From an uncultured Erysipelotrichaceae bacterium (GTDB lineage: Bacteria; Bacillota_I; Bacilli_A; Erysipelotrichales; Erysipelotrichaceae), in assembly GCA_945877255.1 (NCBI GenBank), contig CAMCRE010000009.1, positions 1-57,021 of the forward strand: a DNA stretch of 57,021 bases. Reading direction: 5' to 3'. The notes under the pieces are model-generated. The model did not search any database. It saw nothing but the letters and a program-made list of their open reading frames with translations, and was not told the DNA's origin. Position numbers and translations under genes: made by a program. Positions within the stretch are counted from its first letter, which is position 1, and each line of letters begins with the position of its first letter. Of this stretch, positions 8,240 through 19,458 are shown piece by piece.

Positions 8240-9660
8240 AACGTAAAATTATTAATATATTGATGAGTTTAGTTTTAGTAGCAAGTTTTTTTGTGGTTGA
8301 ACATGATCCAATAATTGTTGCTAATGAGAAGTTTAAAGGAAAAGAAAGCGAGTATTTAGTTAAATGTGCACAGCGATTAAATGCAACACAAGCAGCAGAA
8401 TGTGCAGAATTTAAAACATATTATCAATCATTAGGTAAAGCAATATTAACAGGTTCAAGTGATTTAAAAAAAGAAGTTGAATCATTAAAATCAAATATTG
8501 AACAATTATTAGTAAAAAGTGAGCAATTAACGAAGGAAATTGAATCACTTAAAAATCAACAAGTAACTATCAACAACAATTTAAAAGTAACAGAAAACAA
8601 TATTAAAGCAATTCAAAACGACATAGCAGATTTAAAATTAAAAATTGAAAAAAGAAAAGAAGATATTAAAAAAAGAATGCGAGATTCACAGTTAGATGTG
8701 AATGGTGATCGTAAGTTTGCGTTTGTGTTAGACGCCAGTGATTTTGATGATTTATTAAGAAGAATCTCTGTCTTAGAACAAATTGCACGTTATGACGAAG
8801 AAAGAATTTTGTTGTTGCGTCAAGATCAAGAAAAATTATTAGATGAAGAGCGTGAATTAAATCGTCAAAAAGAAGAATTAATTTCACAAAAAAATGAAGT
8901 TATTGAAAAAGAAAAACAAATTGCTGTATTGAAAGACGCTAATCAAGTGTTAGTTAATCAATACCGCACAAAACAAAATGAAATAGAGGCAAAAATAAGA
9001 GAAGCAGAATCTAACTATGCAACAATTATGGCTAACGCTTCTAAAATTAATACGACTGCAACACCAGAATCAATTAATCAAATATCAGATTCCAACAAAA
9101 CAATTAGTGGATTTGGTCCGGTAATGCGTGGTTCCTGGTATCGTAGTGCTGGAACATGGTACTATCCTGCATCATTTGGTGGGGGTGTACATTTAGGATT
9201 AGATATGGCAGGTCGTGAAGGAGTTGGACAGCAACTGCTTGCACCAGCTAACAGTATCGTTTTAATGACAAAAAGTGGTTGTCCAGATTATGGTTCACTT
9301 GGTAATAGATGTGGTGCACCAATATCTAGTGCTGGAAATTGGGTTGCTTTAATGACGGAATTAAAAGGCACAACTTACGTGTTTTTATATTTCCATTTAG
9401 CGAATAGAGGAATAACAACGAAAGATTTTGTTGCTAAAGGAGAAGTAATTGGACTTCAAGGAAGTAGTGGAAGTTCGACAGGACCACACCTTCACTTAGA
9501 AATTATTAAAGTAGGAGATTTCCCAATTCAACAAGGTTACCAAATGTTTAAAGATCGCGGATATGATCCAGCATTAAAAGCAGGATGGGGATTACAAACG
9601 AGATGTGAAGTTAAATCACCACCTTGTCGTCTAAGACCAGAATCGTTTTATTCGTCTTAG
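8236..9660 (+). CDS. Secreted coiled-coil M23 peptidase, probable FtsEX-activated wall hydrolase
   Basis: A 474-residue exported murein hydrolase. A signal peptide (about 1-30) is followed by a long lysine- and glutamate-rich coiled coil (about 75-265), a linker, then a LytM/M23 zinc endopeptidase domain. The metal and catalytic motifs HLGLD (near 319), YFHL and GPHLHLE (near 417) are all present, so the domain should be active. A cysteine-bearing insertion (GCPDYGSLGNRCG) lies between them and could form a disulfide. The EnvC/PcsB-like layout plus overlap with ftsX argue that FtsEX gates it. Note the partner here is M23, not CHAP (PcsB) or NlpC/P60 (CwlO). Confidence 0.9.
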   Translation: MKRKIINILMSLVLVASFFVVEHDPIIVANEKFKGKESEYLVKCAQRLNATQAAECAEFKTYYQSLGKAILTGSSDLKKEVESLKSNIEQLLVKSEQLTKEIESLKNQQVTINNNLKVTENNIKAIQNDIADLKLKIEKRKEDIKKRMRDSQLDVNGDRKFAFVLDASDFDDLLRRISVLEQIARYDEERILLLRQDQEKLLDEERELNRQKEELISQKNEVIEKEKQIAVLKDANQVLVNQYRTKQNEIEAKIREAESNYATIMANASKINTTATPESINQISDSNKTISGFGPVMRGSWYRSAGTWYYPASFGGGVHLGLDMAGREGVGQQLLAPANSIVLMTKSGCPDYGSLGNRCGAPISSAGNWVALMTELKGTTYVFLYFHLANRGITTKDFVAKGEVIGLQGSSGSSTGPHLHLEIIKVGDFPIQQGYQMFKDRGYDPALKAGWGLQTRCEVKSPPCRLRPESFYSS

Positions 9661-9668
9661 GAGAAATT

Positions 9669-9752
9669 ATGAAAAAATTAATTTTTATTAGTGTGTTTAT
9701 TGTTGTGTTTATTCTTATAGGCGTGATATTCACGGCACTGCATTTATTGTAA
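9669..9752 (+). CDS. 27-residue single-helix membrane peptide
   Basis: A very short gene with a GGAG ribosome-binding site formed by the hydrolase stop region, starting at ATG 9669. The product begins MKKL and is then one hydrophobic helix to its end (FISVFIVVFILIGVIF). It lies 8 bases after the M23 hydrolase stop and 1 base before tilS, filling the gap exactly. It is probably a real membrane microprotein of the FtsEX-hydrolase operon. It could instead serve only to couple translation into tilS, which has no clear ribosome site of its own. Confidence 0.55.
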   Translation: MKKLIFISVFIVVFILIGVIFTALHLL

Positions 9753-9753
9753 T

Positions 9754-10842
9754 ATGAAAATTATCGGTGTTTCAGGTGGTTGTGATTCAATGTATTTGCT
9801 GTCGCAATTATTTCCTAGTGAAAAAATTGTTGTTGCACATGTCAATTATGGTGTGCGAGAAGAAGCTATTTTAGAAACACAACTTGTACAAAAATATTGT
9901 GAAAAAAACGGTATTTTGTGTGAAGTTTTATATGCTCCTAAGCATGAAAAAGGTAATTTTCAGTCATGGGCAAGAAAAATACGATTCGATTTTTTCAAAC
10001 AGTTATGTGAAAAATATCAAACAAAAACGATTGTTCTAGCACATCATCAAGATGATGTGCTAGAAACATACTTATTACAAAAAAAACGCGGTTCAATACC
10101 GACTTATTACGGTATTCAATCAATTGTTGAGATAGAAGGCTATGTGGTTGAGCGACCATTATTATCGTTATCTAAAAAAGAAATTGTAAATATGTGTCAT
10201 CTTAAAAACATCCCATATTTAGAAGATGGTAGTAATTATAGTTTAAAATATCAAAGAAATATTATTCGTAAGCAACTATTAAATATCAGTGATGAAGAAA
10301 GAGTGCGACTTTTATCTGAAATTCATAAATTAAACAATGAAAAAAAAGATGAATTTGTAGCTATTAGGGAATTGTTGTTTCAACATAATATTTATCATAC
10401 ATCTAATAAAGCACTTAAAAATATTCAGTTGTTTTTAAAAAAAGGTAAAGGAAAGTTTAAATTAAGTAATCAGCTATGGCTATATCCTGATGGAAGCATA
10501 TTGCCTGATGAAAGTTATGCTTATACTTTTGATCGTATTTATCAGTTTAAAACAGATCATTTTGAATTGAGTGATAAAGGGACTGTAGGTGGATTTTATG
10601 TTAGTGAAACTGATTTTCCGATTACGATTCGCAATTATTTCCCAGGTGATAAAATAACTTTACCCTTTGGCACAAAAAAACTTTCTCGTTTTTTTATTGA
10701 TAAAAAAATACCGTTATCAAAACGAAAAACATGGCCAGTTGTTGTAAATTGTAGCGGCGAAATTATTTTTGTGCCGAAATTAGGAAGCAAAAATAAGTGT
10801 TTAAATGCAAATTATAATGCATATGTGTTAAAATATAAATAG
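9754..10842 (+). CDS. tilS: tRNA(Ile)-lysidine synthase TilS
   Basis: Modifies the CAU anticodon of a minor isoleucine tRNA with lysine, using ATP, so that it reads AUA; an essential enzyme. The PP-loop ATP motif SGGCDS is at residues 7-12. Other N-terminal family segments are HVNYGVRE and LAHHQDDVLETYLL. The C-terminal part carries the substrate-binding TilS-C region (RNYFPGDKI and the terminal FVPKLG). The 362 residues are slightly short for the family. Order tilS-hpt-ftsH-hslO is classic for Bacillota. Confidence 0.93.
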   Translation: MKIIGVSGGCDSMYLLSQLFPSEKIVVAHVNYGVREEAILETQLVQKYCEKNGILCEVLYAPKHEKGNFQSWARKIRFDFFKQLCEKYQTKTIVLAHHQDDVLETYLLQKKRGSIPTYYGIQSIVEIEGYVVERPLLSLSKKEIVNMCHLKNIPYLEDGSNYSLKYQRNIIRKQLLNISDEERVRLLSEIHKLNNEKKDEFVAIRELLFQHNIYHTSNKALKNIQLFLKKGKGKFKLSNQLWLYPDGSILPDESYAYTFDRIYQFKTDHFELSDKGTVGGFYVSETDFPITIRNYFPGDKITLPFGTKKLSRFFIDKKIPLSKRKTWPVVVNCSGEIIFVPKLGSKNKCLNANYNAYVLKYK

Positions 10843-10853
10843 TGGAGGAATTT

Positions 10854-11399
10854 ATGGAATCAAACATTAAAGAAATTTTAGTAACAGAAGCAGAAATTAA
10901 AGCACGTTGTGTGGAATTAGGAAAACAAATTTCAGACGACTATAAAGGTAAAGAAGCACCACTTTTTGTGGGATTATTAAAGGGATCAGTGCCTTTTTTA
11001 GCCGAACTTATTAAAAACATTGATTTAGATATGCAATATGATTTTATGTGTGTGTCTAGTTATGGGAATTCTACGGTAAGTGCAGGTGATGTAAAAATTA
11101 TTATGGACTTAAATGTTTCAATTAAAAATCGTCCGATTTTATTAGTTGAGGATATTGTGGATACTGGAAAAACGATTCATGCTGTAAAAGAATTATTATT
11201 CAATAAAGGTGCAACAGAAGTAAAAGTTGTTTCATTGTTAGATAAACCAGATCGTCGAATTGTGGATGAAAAAGCAGAATACGTAGGATTTGTGATTCCA
11301 GATAAATTTGTAGTGGGGTTTGGATTAGACTTTGCTGAAAGATATCGCCAATTACCTTTTATTGGTGTATTAAAAGAAGAATGTTATAAAGGAGAATAA
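10854..11399 (+). CDS. hpt: Hypoxanthine phosphoribosyltransferase
   Basis: Purine salvage enzyme converting hypoxanthine or guanine plus PRPP to IMP or GMP. The PRPP-binding signature LLVEDIVDTGKT is near residue 98-109, and GLLKGSVPF near 42 is the loop contacting pyrophosphate. The start is ATG 10854 because GTGGAGG lies 5 bases upstream; an in-frame GTG at 10842 overlaps that site. The protein has 181 residues, normal for the family. It sits between tilS and ftsH, the usual location. Confidence 0.94.
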   Translation: MESNIKEILVTEAEIKARCVELGKQISDDYKGKEAPLFVGLLKGSVPFLAELIKNIDLDMQYDFMCVSSYGNSTVSAGDVKIIMDLNVSIKNRPILLVEDIVDTGKTIHAVKELLFNKGATEVKVVSLLDKPDRRIVDEKAEYVGFVIPDKFVVGFGLDFAERYRQLPFIGVLKEECYKGE

Positions 11400-11401
11400 A
11401 A

Positions 11402-13249
11402 ATGAATAAAAGAAAAGGAATTTTATCTTTTCTTCCATATTTAATTGTAGTAGGAATTTTATCTTTTCTTTTTGGAACAAGTTTGTTTTCAAAAGGTGCA
11501 TCTATTAAAACGTATCAAGATTTAAAAACGAAATTACCTACATTAACGATAACAGATGTTGAAATAGAAACGTATCACACTGTTTATGATGTTAAAGGAA
11601 CGGCACGCAATGATAAAAATGAAAAAGTGAGTATTGCCGTTACAGTTCCTTATACACAAGACCAAATTAAAGATTTATATGCAATTTTAGAAGAAAAAAA
11701 AGTAAATATCATTACAGTTGATGGTACACAAAAAATCACGTTTGGTGCAGTTTTAAGTACGTTAATTACACCTGTATTAATGATCGGGTTAATGATGTTT
11801 TTAATGTCTCGTATGTCTGGTGGAAATCAAGCAATGGAGATTACAAAATCTAAAGCACGTCGTGAAGAAAATGTGAAAACACGATTTAATGATGTAGCAG
11901 GAATTGATGAAGAAATTGAAGAAGTTAAAGAAGTTGTAGATTATTTAAAAAATTCTGGCAAATATCGCAAGATGGGTGCAAGAATTCCAAAAGGTATTTT
12001 ATTAGTAGGGCCGCCAGGAACAGGGAAAACGTTGATTGCTAAAGCAGTTGCTGGTGAAAGTAATGTTCCATTTTATTCAATCTCTGGTTCTGATTTTTCA
12101 GAAATGTTTGTAGGGGTTGGAGCAGGTCGTGTTCGTTCAATGTTCAAGCAAGCAAAAGCAACAGCACCTTGTATTATTTTTATTGATGAAATAGATGCTG
12201 TTGGTTTAAAACGTGGCATGAAAATTAGTGGTAGTGAAGATCAAACACTTAACCAAATTTTAGTTGAAATGGATGGTATGGATGAAAATAATGGTGTTGT
12301 TATTATGGCAGCAACAAACCGTGCTGATGTATTAGATCCAGCATTACTTCGCTCAGGACGCTTTGATCGTCAAATTAAAGTATCATTACCTGATAAAAAA
12401 GGTCGTCATGAGATTTTACAAGTTCATGCTAAAAACAAAAATATCGATGAAAAAGTAGATTTAGAATATATTGCAAAACGTACACCAGGTTTTTCTGGTG
12501 CTGATTTAGAAAATGTTTTAAATGAAAGTGCTATTTTAGCGATTCGTGAAGATCGTGCTGTAATTGAGTCTAAAGATATTGATGAAGCAATTGATCGTGT
12601 GATGATGGGGCCAGCTAAAAAATCACGTAAATATTCCGATGAAGAGAAGAAATTAGTTGCATATCATGAAGCAGGGCATGCGATTATTGGTCTTAAATTA
12701 CCAGATGCACCTAAAGTTCGCAAAATTACAATTATTCCACGTGGAGATGCAGGTGGATATAATTTAATGTTACCGGAAGAAGAAAAATATTTAGCTACTA
12801 AGAAATCACTAGAGGCAAACATTGTAAGTTTCATGGGTGGACGTATTGCAGAAGAATTAATTTTTGATGATATTTCTGCTGGTGCAAGTGGTGATATTCA
12901 AGAAGCAACACGTATCGCTAAATATATGGTTACATTGTATGGAATGAGTAGTTTAGGACCAATTCAATACGTTGATACAAGCAATATGTATACAACGATG
13001 GGCGATTCTTCATTAAGCGGTTATTCTGAATCAACTGCACGTGTAATTGATGAAGAAGTAAGAAAAATTATTCAGTCGTCGTTGGAAAAAGCACGAACAG
13101 TTATTTCTGAAAATATGGCGTTATTGCATTTAATCGCCAATACTTTAATTGAAGAAGAAACGATTACGGAAGAAGAAATTGAAAATCTTGTGAAGTATGG
13201 AAATATTCGTGGTGAAACAATAAGTGAAACAGAAAACCAACAAGCATAG
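11402..13249 (+). CDS. ftsH: ATP-dependent zinc metalloprotease FtsH
   Basis: Membrane-bound AAA protease that degrades misassembled membrane proteins and some regulators. Two N-terminal helices (about 8-30 and 112-132) flank a small external domain. The AAA module has Walker A GPPGTGKT near 203, Walker [12 protein letters not shown] and the second region of homology RPGRFDRQ-like (RSGRFDRQ). The zinc site HEAGH is near 422 with a third ligand in the following [14 protein letters not shown] segment. All 615 residues are intact. It starts 2 bases after hpt, with AAGGAG before the ATG. Confidence 0.96.
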   Translation: MNKRKGILSFLPYLIVVGILSFLFGTSLFSKGASIKTYQDLKTKLPTLTITDVEIETYHTVYDVKGTARNDKNEKVSIAVTVPYTQDQIKDLYAILEEKKVNIITVDGTQKITFGAVLSTLITPVLMIGLMMFLMSRMSGGNQAMEITKSKARREENVKTRFNDVAGIDEEIEEVKEVVDYLKNSGKYRKMGARIPKGILLVGPPGTGKTLIAKAVAGESNVPFYSISGSDFSEMFVGVGAGRVRSMFKQAKATAPCIIFIDEIDAVGLKRGMKISGSEDQTLNQILVEMDGMDENNGVVIMAATNRADVLDPALLRSGRFDRQIKVSLPDKKGRHEILQVHAKNKNIDEKVDLEYIAKRTPGFSGADLENVLNESAILAIREDRAVIESKDIDEAIDRVMMGPAKKSRKYSDEEKKLVAYHEAGHAIIGLKLPDAPKVRKITIIPRGDAGGYNLMLPEEEKYLATKKSLEANIVSFMGGRIAEELIFDDISAGASGDIQEATRIAKYMVTLYGMSSLGPIQYVDTSNMYTTMGDSSLSGYSESTARVIDEEVRKIIQSSLEKARTVISENMALLHLIANTLIEEETITEEEIENLVKYGNIRGETISETENQQA

Positions 13250-13263
13250 CGTTTGTTGGTTTT
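13233..13263 (+). terminator. Hairpin over the ftsH stop codon
   Basis: AAAACCAACAA and TTGTTGGTTTT pair perfectly around a 9-base loop that contains the ftsH stop. The T run is only four bases, so this is probably an attenuating terminator between ftsH and hslO. Confidence 0.6.
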
Positions 13264-13280
13264 GTATTAAAGGAGAAAAT

Positions 13281-14165
13281 ATGAAAAACAAGTTAATACG
13301 AGGATTAGCGTGTAATGGTAGAGTGAATGTTTTTGTTGTGGATACAACGCAACTTTCAAACGAAGCACAAAAAAAACATGATATGTGGCCTACTGCTACA
13401 GCAACATTATCAAGAGTAATGTCAATGGCAGCAATGATGGGTTCACAACTTAAAAATAAAAAAGAAAAAATTTCAATTCAAATTCAAGGTAATGGTGAAA
13501 TTGGTTCGATATTTGTGGATGTTAATGGTAATGGTGAAGTAAGAGGTTTTGTGGGAAATCCACATGTGCATTACCAATATAATGATACAGGAAAACTTGC
13601 AGTAGGTATTGCAGTTGGTAATCAAGGAATGTTGTCAGTCACAAAAGATTTAGGATTAAAAGAAAAATTCACGGGACAAGTTGCATTACAAACAGGTGAA
13701 ATAGGAGAGGATTTTGCATATTATTATGCTGTAAGTGAGCAAATTCCTTCGTTAGTTGCTTTAGGCTGTTTAGTTGACACGGATAACACAGTGATTTCAA
13801 GTGGTGGGGTTTTAATTCAATTATTACCAGGTGCTTTAGAGGAAGATATTGTTAAGTGTGAAGCATTAGCACAGCCACTTGCGCGTGTTTCTTCGATGTT
13901 TAAAAATCAGACAGTTGAAGAAATCGCAAATTCATTATTTTCGGATTTTGAAAAATTAGCTGAACATGAAGTAATTTTTAGTTGTCAGTGTGATAAATCA
14001 ACGATGAAAAGAGCATTATTAACGTTGAGCAAAGAAGAAAGAAACACTTTAATTGAAGAAGATCATGGTGCGGAGTTAACTTGTCATTGGTGTAATACAC
14101 AATATCATTTTAGTGAAGATGAATTAATTGAGTTGGAACGTTTCGTGGAGCAGTTTGCTAGATGA
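13281..14165 (+). CDS. hslO: Hsp33 redox-regulated chaperonin
   Basis: Holdase chaperone switched on by oxidation, when its zinc is released and disulfides form. The four zinc cysteines are present in the C-terminal CQC and CHWC motifs (near residues 235 and 270). The N-terminal fold shows the typical RGLACNGRVNVFVVDTT and the glycine-rich GNPHVHYQ segments. ATG 13281 follows AAAGGAG; a longer frame from 13224 overlaps ftsH and has no ribosome site. It has 294 residues and overlaps dusB by 4 bases (ATGA). Confidence 0.94.
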   Translation: MKNKLIRGLACNGRVNVFVVDTTQLSNEAQKKHDMWPTATATLSRVMSMAAMMGSQLKNKKEKISIQIQGNGEIGSIFVDVNGNGEVRGFVGNPHVHYQYNDTGKLAVGIAVGNQGMLSVTKDLGLKEKFTGQVALQTGEIGEDFAYYYAVSEQIPSLVALGCLVDTDNTVISSGGVLIQLLPGALEEDIVKCEALAQPLARVSSMFKNQTVEEIANSLFSDFEKLAEHEVIFSCQCDKSTMKRALLTLSKEERNTLIEEDHGAELTCHWCNTQYHFSEDELIELERFVEQFAR

Positions 14166-15139
14166 AATGGAAAATAGGTGATATTGAAATAGCGAATCAA
14201 ATTGTGGTTGCACCAATGGCAGGCATTAGTAATCAAGCGTTTCGTCTGATTTGTAAAGCGTTTGGTGCAGGATTAATTTATACTGAGATGTTAAGTGATA
14301 AAGCGTTATTTTACGATAATATCAAAACATTAGAAATGGCACAAATTAATGATGAAGAACAGCCGATTTCCATGCAATTGTTCGGTAGTGATATTCAAAG
14401 TATGGTGCATGCAGCTAAAAAATTAGATCAAGCAACAAATTGTAAAATTATTGATATCAATATGGGGTGTCCGGCACCAAAAATTATTAAAACTAACGCT
14501 GGCAGTTCATTAATGAAAAATATCGATGAAGCATATCAGTTAGTAAAAGCAGTAGTAGACAATGTATCAAAACCAGTTACTGTTAAAATGCGTCTTGGTT
14601 GGGATGATGATAGCATTAACTGTGTTGAAATGGCAAAGAAAATGGAAGAGGCTGGTGTTAGTGCCATTGCACTACATGGTAGAACGCGCCAACAAATGTA
14701 TGAAGGAAAAGCGAATTGGGAATATATTAAATTAGTGAAAGAAGCAGTTAGTATACCTGTCATTGGTAACGGGGATGTTAGAACACCACAAGACGCAAAA
14801 AAAATGCTTGCAGAAACAAATTGTGATGCAGTGATGATTGGACGTGCTATTTTAGGTGATCCATGGTTAATTAAAAGATGTGTTAATTATTTAGATAATA
14901 ACATTTATGAAGAAGAAATCACAATTAATGATAAATTTGCAATGGCAAAATTACATGCCCAACGTTTAATTGAAATTAAAGGTGAAAAAACTGCAATGAA
15001 AGAAATGCGTGGTCATGCTGTTTGGTATATTAAAGGACTGCGATTTGCAAGTCAATATAAAGATCGTTTATCTAAAGTTTCAACTTATAGTGAATTATGC
15101 GAAATTTTAGATGATTATTTAATACAATTAGAAAAATAA
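14162..15139 (+). CDS. dusB: tRNA-dihydrouridine synthase, DusB type
   Basis: FMN-dependent reductase that makes dihydrouridine in tRNA. The 325-residue TIM-barrel protein begins with APMAGISNQAFR. The catalytic cysteine lies in NMGCPAPKI near 100. Substrate and flavin segments VKMRLGWDD, ALHGRTRQQMYEGKANW and GNGDV follow. The order hslO-dusB-lysS, with an ATGA overlap to hslO, is the usual Bacillota arrangement. Confidence 0.94.
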   Translation: MKWKIGDIEIANQIVVAPMAGISNQAFRLICKAFGAGLIYTEMLSDKALFYDNIKTLEMAQINDEEQPISMQLFGSDIQSMVHAAKKLDQATNCKIIDINMGCPAPKIIKTNAGSSLMKNIDEAYQLVKAVVDNVSKPVTVKMRLGWDDDSINCVEMAKKMEEAGVSAIALHGRTRQQMYEGKANWEYIKLVKEAVSIPVIGNGDVRTPQDAKKMLAETNCDAVMIGRAILGDPWLIKRCVNYLDNNIYEEEITINDKFAMAKLHAQRLIEIKGEKTAMKEMRGHAVWYIKGLRFASQYKDRLSKVSTYSELCEILDDYLIQLEK

Positions 15140-15180
15140 GTTAAAATGTGTTAAAATAATTTAGAAGTATATTTAATAGA

Positions 15181-16927
<1,747 letters not shown>

Positions 16928-16938
<11 letters not shown>

Positions 16939-16958
16939 TTAGAGAATACTATCCTTTT
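16928..16958. terminator. Bidirectional terminator between converging genes
   Basis: AAAAGGATAGT and ACTATCCTTTT pair around an 8-base loop, with A and T runs on both sides. It closes both the lysS operon and the minus-strand CapA-like gene, whose stop lies inside the 3' arm. Confidence 0.85.
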
Positions 16959-18132
16959 ATCGTTTTGCGATACTGCTCGGTAATTTTAAGTGTGATAATA
17001 CTTCTTTATGCGTATTAATAACGCGTTGTTTTTCATTAGCAGTTAATTCGTTTGTGTTATTTAAATAGTCTTTTGTCATGAGTACAGTATGTTTTGCAGC
17101 ACCATTCACAAATCTTTTTAACACCCAAGTTGGATGAAGTTCAACGAAATCAATTTTAGTTTGATTATTTTCTTTACTAATTTGCATTTCAATAATTACA
17201 CCACGCTCAGTCCATTTAACGTTTTGAATACCAGGTAATGTTTCAATACGTTGATTTGAAAGTAAATTTCCCATTGAATAAATAATAAATTTTTTAAGTC
17301 CGTTTTTCTCTACAACTTCAGTTGGTTGTAAAACGTGTGGATGATTTCCGAATACTGCATCAGCACCCCAGTTAACCATTTTATGGTACAACTCTTTTTG
17401 ACGAGGAGTAGGTGTTAATTGGTATTCAACCCCCATATGTGGATAAACAATTGTAAAATCAGCTAATTTTTCTGCTTCTTCAATATCTTTTTTTACTTTA
17501 GATTCATTTAAATAAGGTAATAAATATTGTTGATTAGATGGAACGCTACTTTCAAGTCCATTAAAATTTTCAGTATAAGCTAATAATGCTATTTTAATAC
17601 CATTCACAACTTTAATCGGAATATTGTTTTTGTGGTAACCAGAAACTAAAAATCCACTTTTATTAAAAACATTATATGTAGAATGCATACCAGCAAGACC
17701 AAAGTCAATCGTATGATTATTAGCCATGGTAATAGCGTCATAACCAGCGTTTTTAATTGCGTCTACTACTTGAACAGGTGCATTAAATCTAGGGTATCCA
17801 TCATATGGTTTGCCAACAGTCACTGTTCCTTCAAAATTTGCGATTGCAAAATCAACACTAGAAATAAAGTTTTTGATTTTTTCATAGTTAAAATTGAAAT
17901 CATAACCAGAGCTTGTTTTTGCACCATGAATTAAAGGTAAGTGGTAAAGCAAATCACCGTTGGCAGATATTTTTGCAGTAATTTTTTCGCTAGCTTTAGG
18001 TGTTTGTGTGGTAGTTTCTTTAGTTGTAGTTTGTGTTACTGTTTTAGTTTGTTCGGTAGTGTTAGTTTTTGGTTGTTCAGTAGTTTTTGTACATCCTGCT
18101 AAAAGAACTAAAAATATTAATAATTTTTTCAT
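16957..18132 (-). CDS. CapA-family lipoprotein (PGA_cap metallophosphatase-like)
   Basis: A surface lipoprotein of the CapA/poly-gamma-glutamate biosynthesis family. The signal is short with lipobox LLAGC (Cys14), followed by a threonine-, glutamine- and lysine-rich linker to about 50. The metallophosphatase-like domain has GDLLYHLPL, NFEGTV, MANNHTIDFG and GNHPHVLQ, the likely metal-binding residues. No capBC ligase genes are nearby, so a capsule role is not implied. The start at 18132 follows GGAGG by 4 bases; that site overlaps the rarA stop, so the two genes are likely co-transcribed. Confidence 0.88.
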   Translation of the reverse strand: MKKLLIFLVLLAGCTKTTEQPKTNTTEQTKTVTQTTTKETTTQTPKASEKITAKISANGDLLYHLPLIHGAKTSSGYDFNFNYEKIKNFISSVDFAIANFEGTVTVGKPYDGYPRFNAPVQVVDAIKNAGYDAITMANNHTIDFGLAGMHSTYNVFNKSGFLVSGYHKNNIPIKVVNGIKIALLAYTENFNGLESSVPSNQQYLLPYLNESKVKKDIEEAEKLADFTIVYPHMGVEYQLTPTPRQKELYHKMVNWGADAVFGNHPHVLQPTEVVEKNGLKKFIIYSMGNLLSNQRIETLPGIQNVKWTERGVIIEMQISKENNQTKIDFVELHPTWVLKRFVNGAAKHTVLMTKDYLNNTNELTANEKQRVINTHKEVLSHLKLPSSIAKR

Positions 18133-18133
18133 G

Positions 18134-19354
18134 TTACCTCCTAATTTTTGATAAGTCATTTGTTCGTTTGTATTTTAATTTAACATAATTTTCTTTTAAA
18201 ATATTTTCATATTGATTATTACCTGGAAAATAAAATTGCGCATTTTTAATTTTATCTGGTAAATATTGGATGTATCGCCATGAATGCGAATTGGTGTAGT
18301 CGTATTTTTCTTCGATATTAATGGGATTCAATTTTAAATAATCAGGAATAATTAACCCAACTTCATGTAATTTTTTAAAGGCGTTATCAATTGCTTGTTC
18401 ACCACTTTTACTTTTAGGTGAAAGACATAATTCAATAACTGCATTTGCCAGCAATATTCTTCCTTCATGTAAACCAATTTTTTGAACTTGTTCAATTATA
18501 TGGGATACTCTTTGTGTTAATTGTGGATTTGCTAATCCGATATCTTCATATGCACATACGATTAAACGACGATAAATAGCATCATGATCATTACTAGTAA
18601 TTAGAGCAGCTAAATAATATAACGCAGCATCAACATCACTACCACGAATTGATTTTTGAAATGCACTGATTAAATTGTAATGATTGTCGCCGTTTTTATC
18701 TACTACTAAGTTAGGGATAGCGATAAGAGAGCGGAAATTTTGGAGTGAAACGCTGTTTTCAAACCGTACACTTACCAATTCTAAAATATTTAGAGCATAG
18801 CGAATATCACCATTCACATGATTGGAAATTGCTTCAAAAACATCATCTTCGATTAAAAGTTTTGGAAATTCTATTTGTGCAATCGTTTTTAATTTATTTT
18901 TTAATGTTTGTGCATCTATTTTTTTTACTTCAAATAAATGTGTCCGCGATCTTAAAGCAGGGTTAATAGAAAACAACGGATTACTTGTTGTCGCACCTAT
19001 TAAAATAATCTTTCCTTCTTCAACTTGCTGTAGTAATAAATCTTGTTTATCTTTATTCAGTCGATGAATTTCATCAATAATCACAATAATTTGTGGATAA
19101 AATTTTGTTTCTTCTAAAATAGTATCAATATCTTTTTTAGCTAAATTAGTAGCATTTAAAATATGATATTTTATTTTAAGTGATTCTGCAAAGATTTTTG
19201 CGATAGTTGTTTTTCCAGAACCTGGATCACCGAATAAAATAAAAGAAAGTGGTTTATTTTTTTCAATCATTTTTTTAAGTGTTGCAATTAAAGTTTCCTG
19301 CGACAATAAATCATCTAATGAAGTTGGTCGATATTTTGTGGCTAGCGTATACAT
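18134..19354 (-). CDS. rarA: Replication-associated recombination protein RarA (MgsA)
   Basis: AAA ATPase acting at stalled replication forks, related to clamp-loader subunits. Residues 1-406 show the N-terminal YRPTSLDDLLSQ, Walker A GDPGSGKTT near 42-50, Walker B IVIIDEIHRLNK near 88-98 and sensor 1 GATTSNP. The C-terminal MgsA domain (RGSDVDAALYYLAAL, then YEDIGLANP) is present. GAGGTG precedes the ATG. The CapA-like gene begins right at its stop. Confidence 0.93.
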   Translation of the reverse strand: MYTLATKYRPTSLDDLLSQETLIATLKKMIEKNKPLSFILFGDPGSGKTTIAKIFAESLKIKYHILNATNLAKKDIDTILEETKFYPQIIVIIDEIHRLNKDKQDLLLQQVEEGKIILIGATTSNPLFSINPALRSRTHLFEVKKIDAQTLKNKLKTIAQIEFPKLLIEDDVFEAISNHVNGDIRYALNILELVSVRFENSVSLQNFRSLIAIPNLVVDKNGDNHYNLISAFQKSIRGSDVDAALYYLAALITSNDHDAIYRRLIVCAYEDIGLANPQLTQRVSHIIEQVQKIGLHEGRILLANAVIELCLSPKSKSGEQAIDNAFKKLHEVGLIIPDYLKLNPINIEEKYDYTNSHSWRYIQYLPDKIKNAQFYFPGNNQYENILKENYVKLKYKRTNDLSKIRR

Positions 19355-19407
19355 ATTTCACCTCGATGATATTATAGCATATTTCAATACATAGTTAAAA
19401 TTATTGT

Positions 19408-19436
19408 TTGCAAGATATGACGTATAATGCTATAAT
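19408..19436 (+). promoter_or_regulatory. Sigma-A promoter of the D-hydroxyacid dehydrogenase gene
   Basis: TTGCAA and TATAAT with a 17-base spacer end 22 bases before the start codon. Confidence 0.75.
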
Positions 19437-19458
19437 AAATGTGTAAAGGAGAATGATT

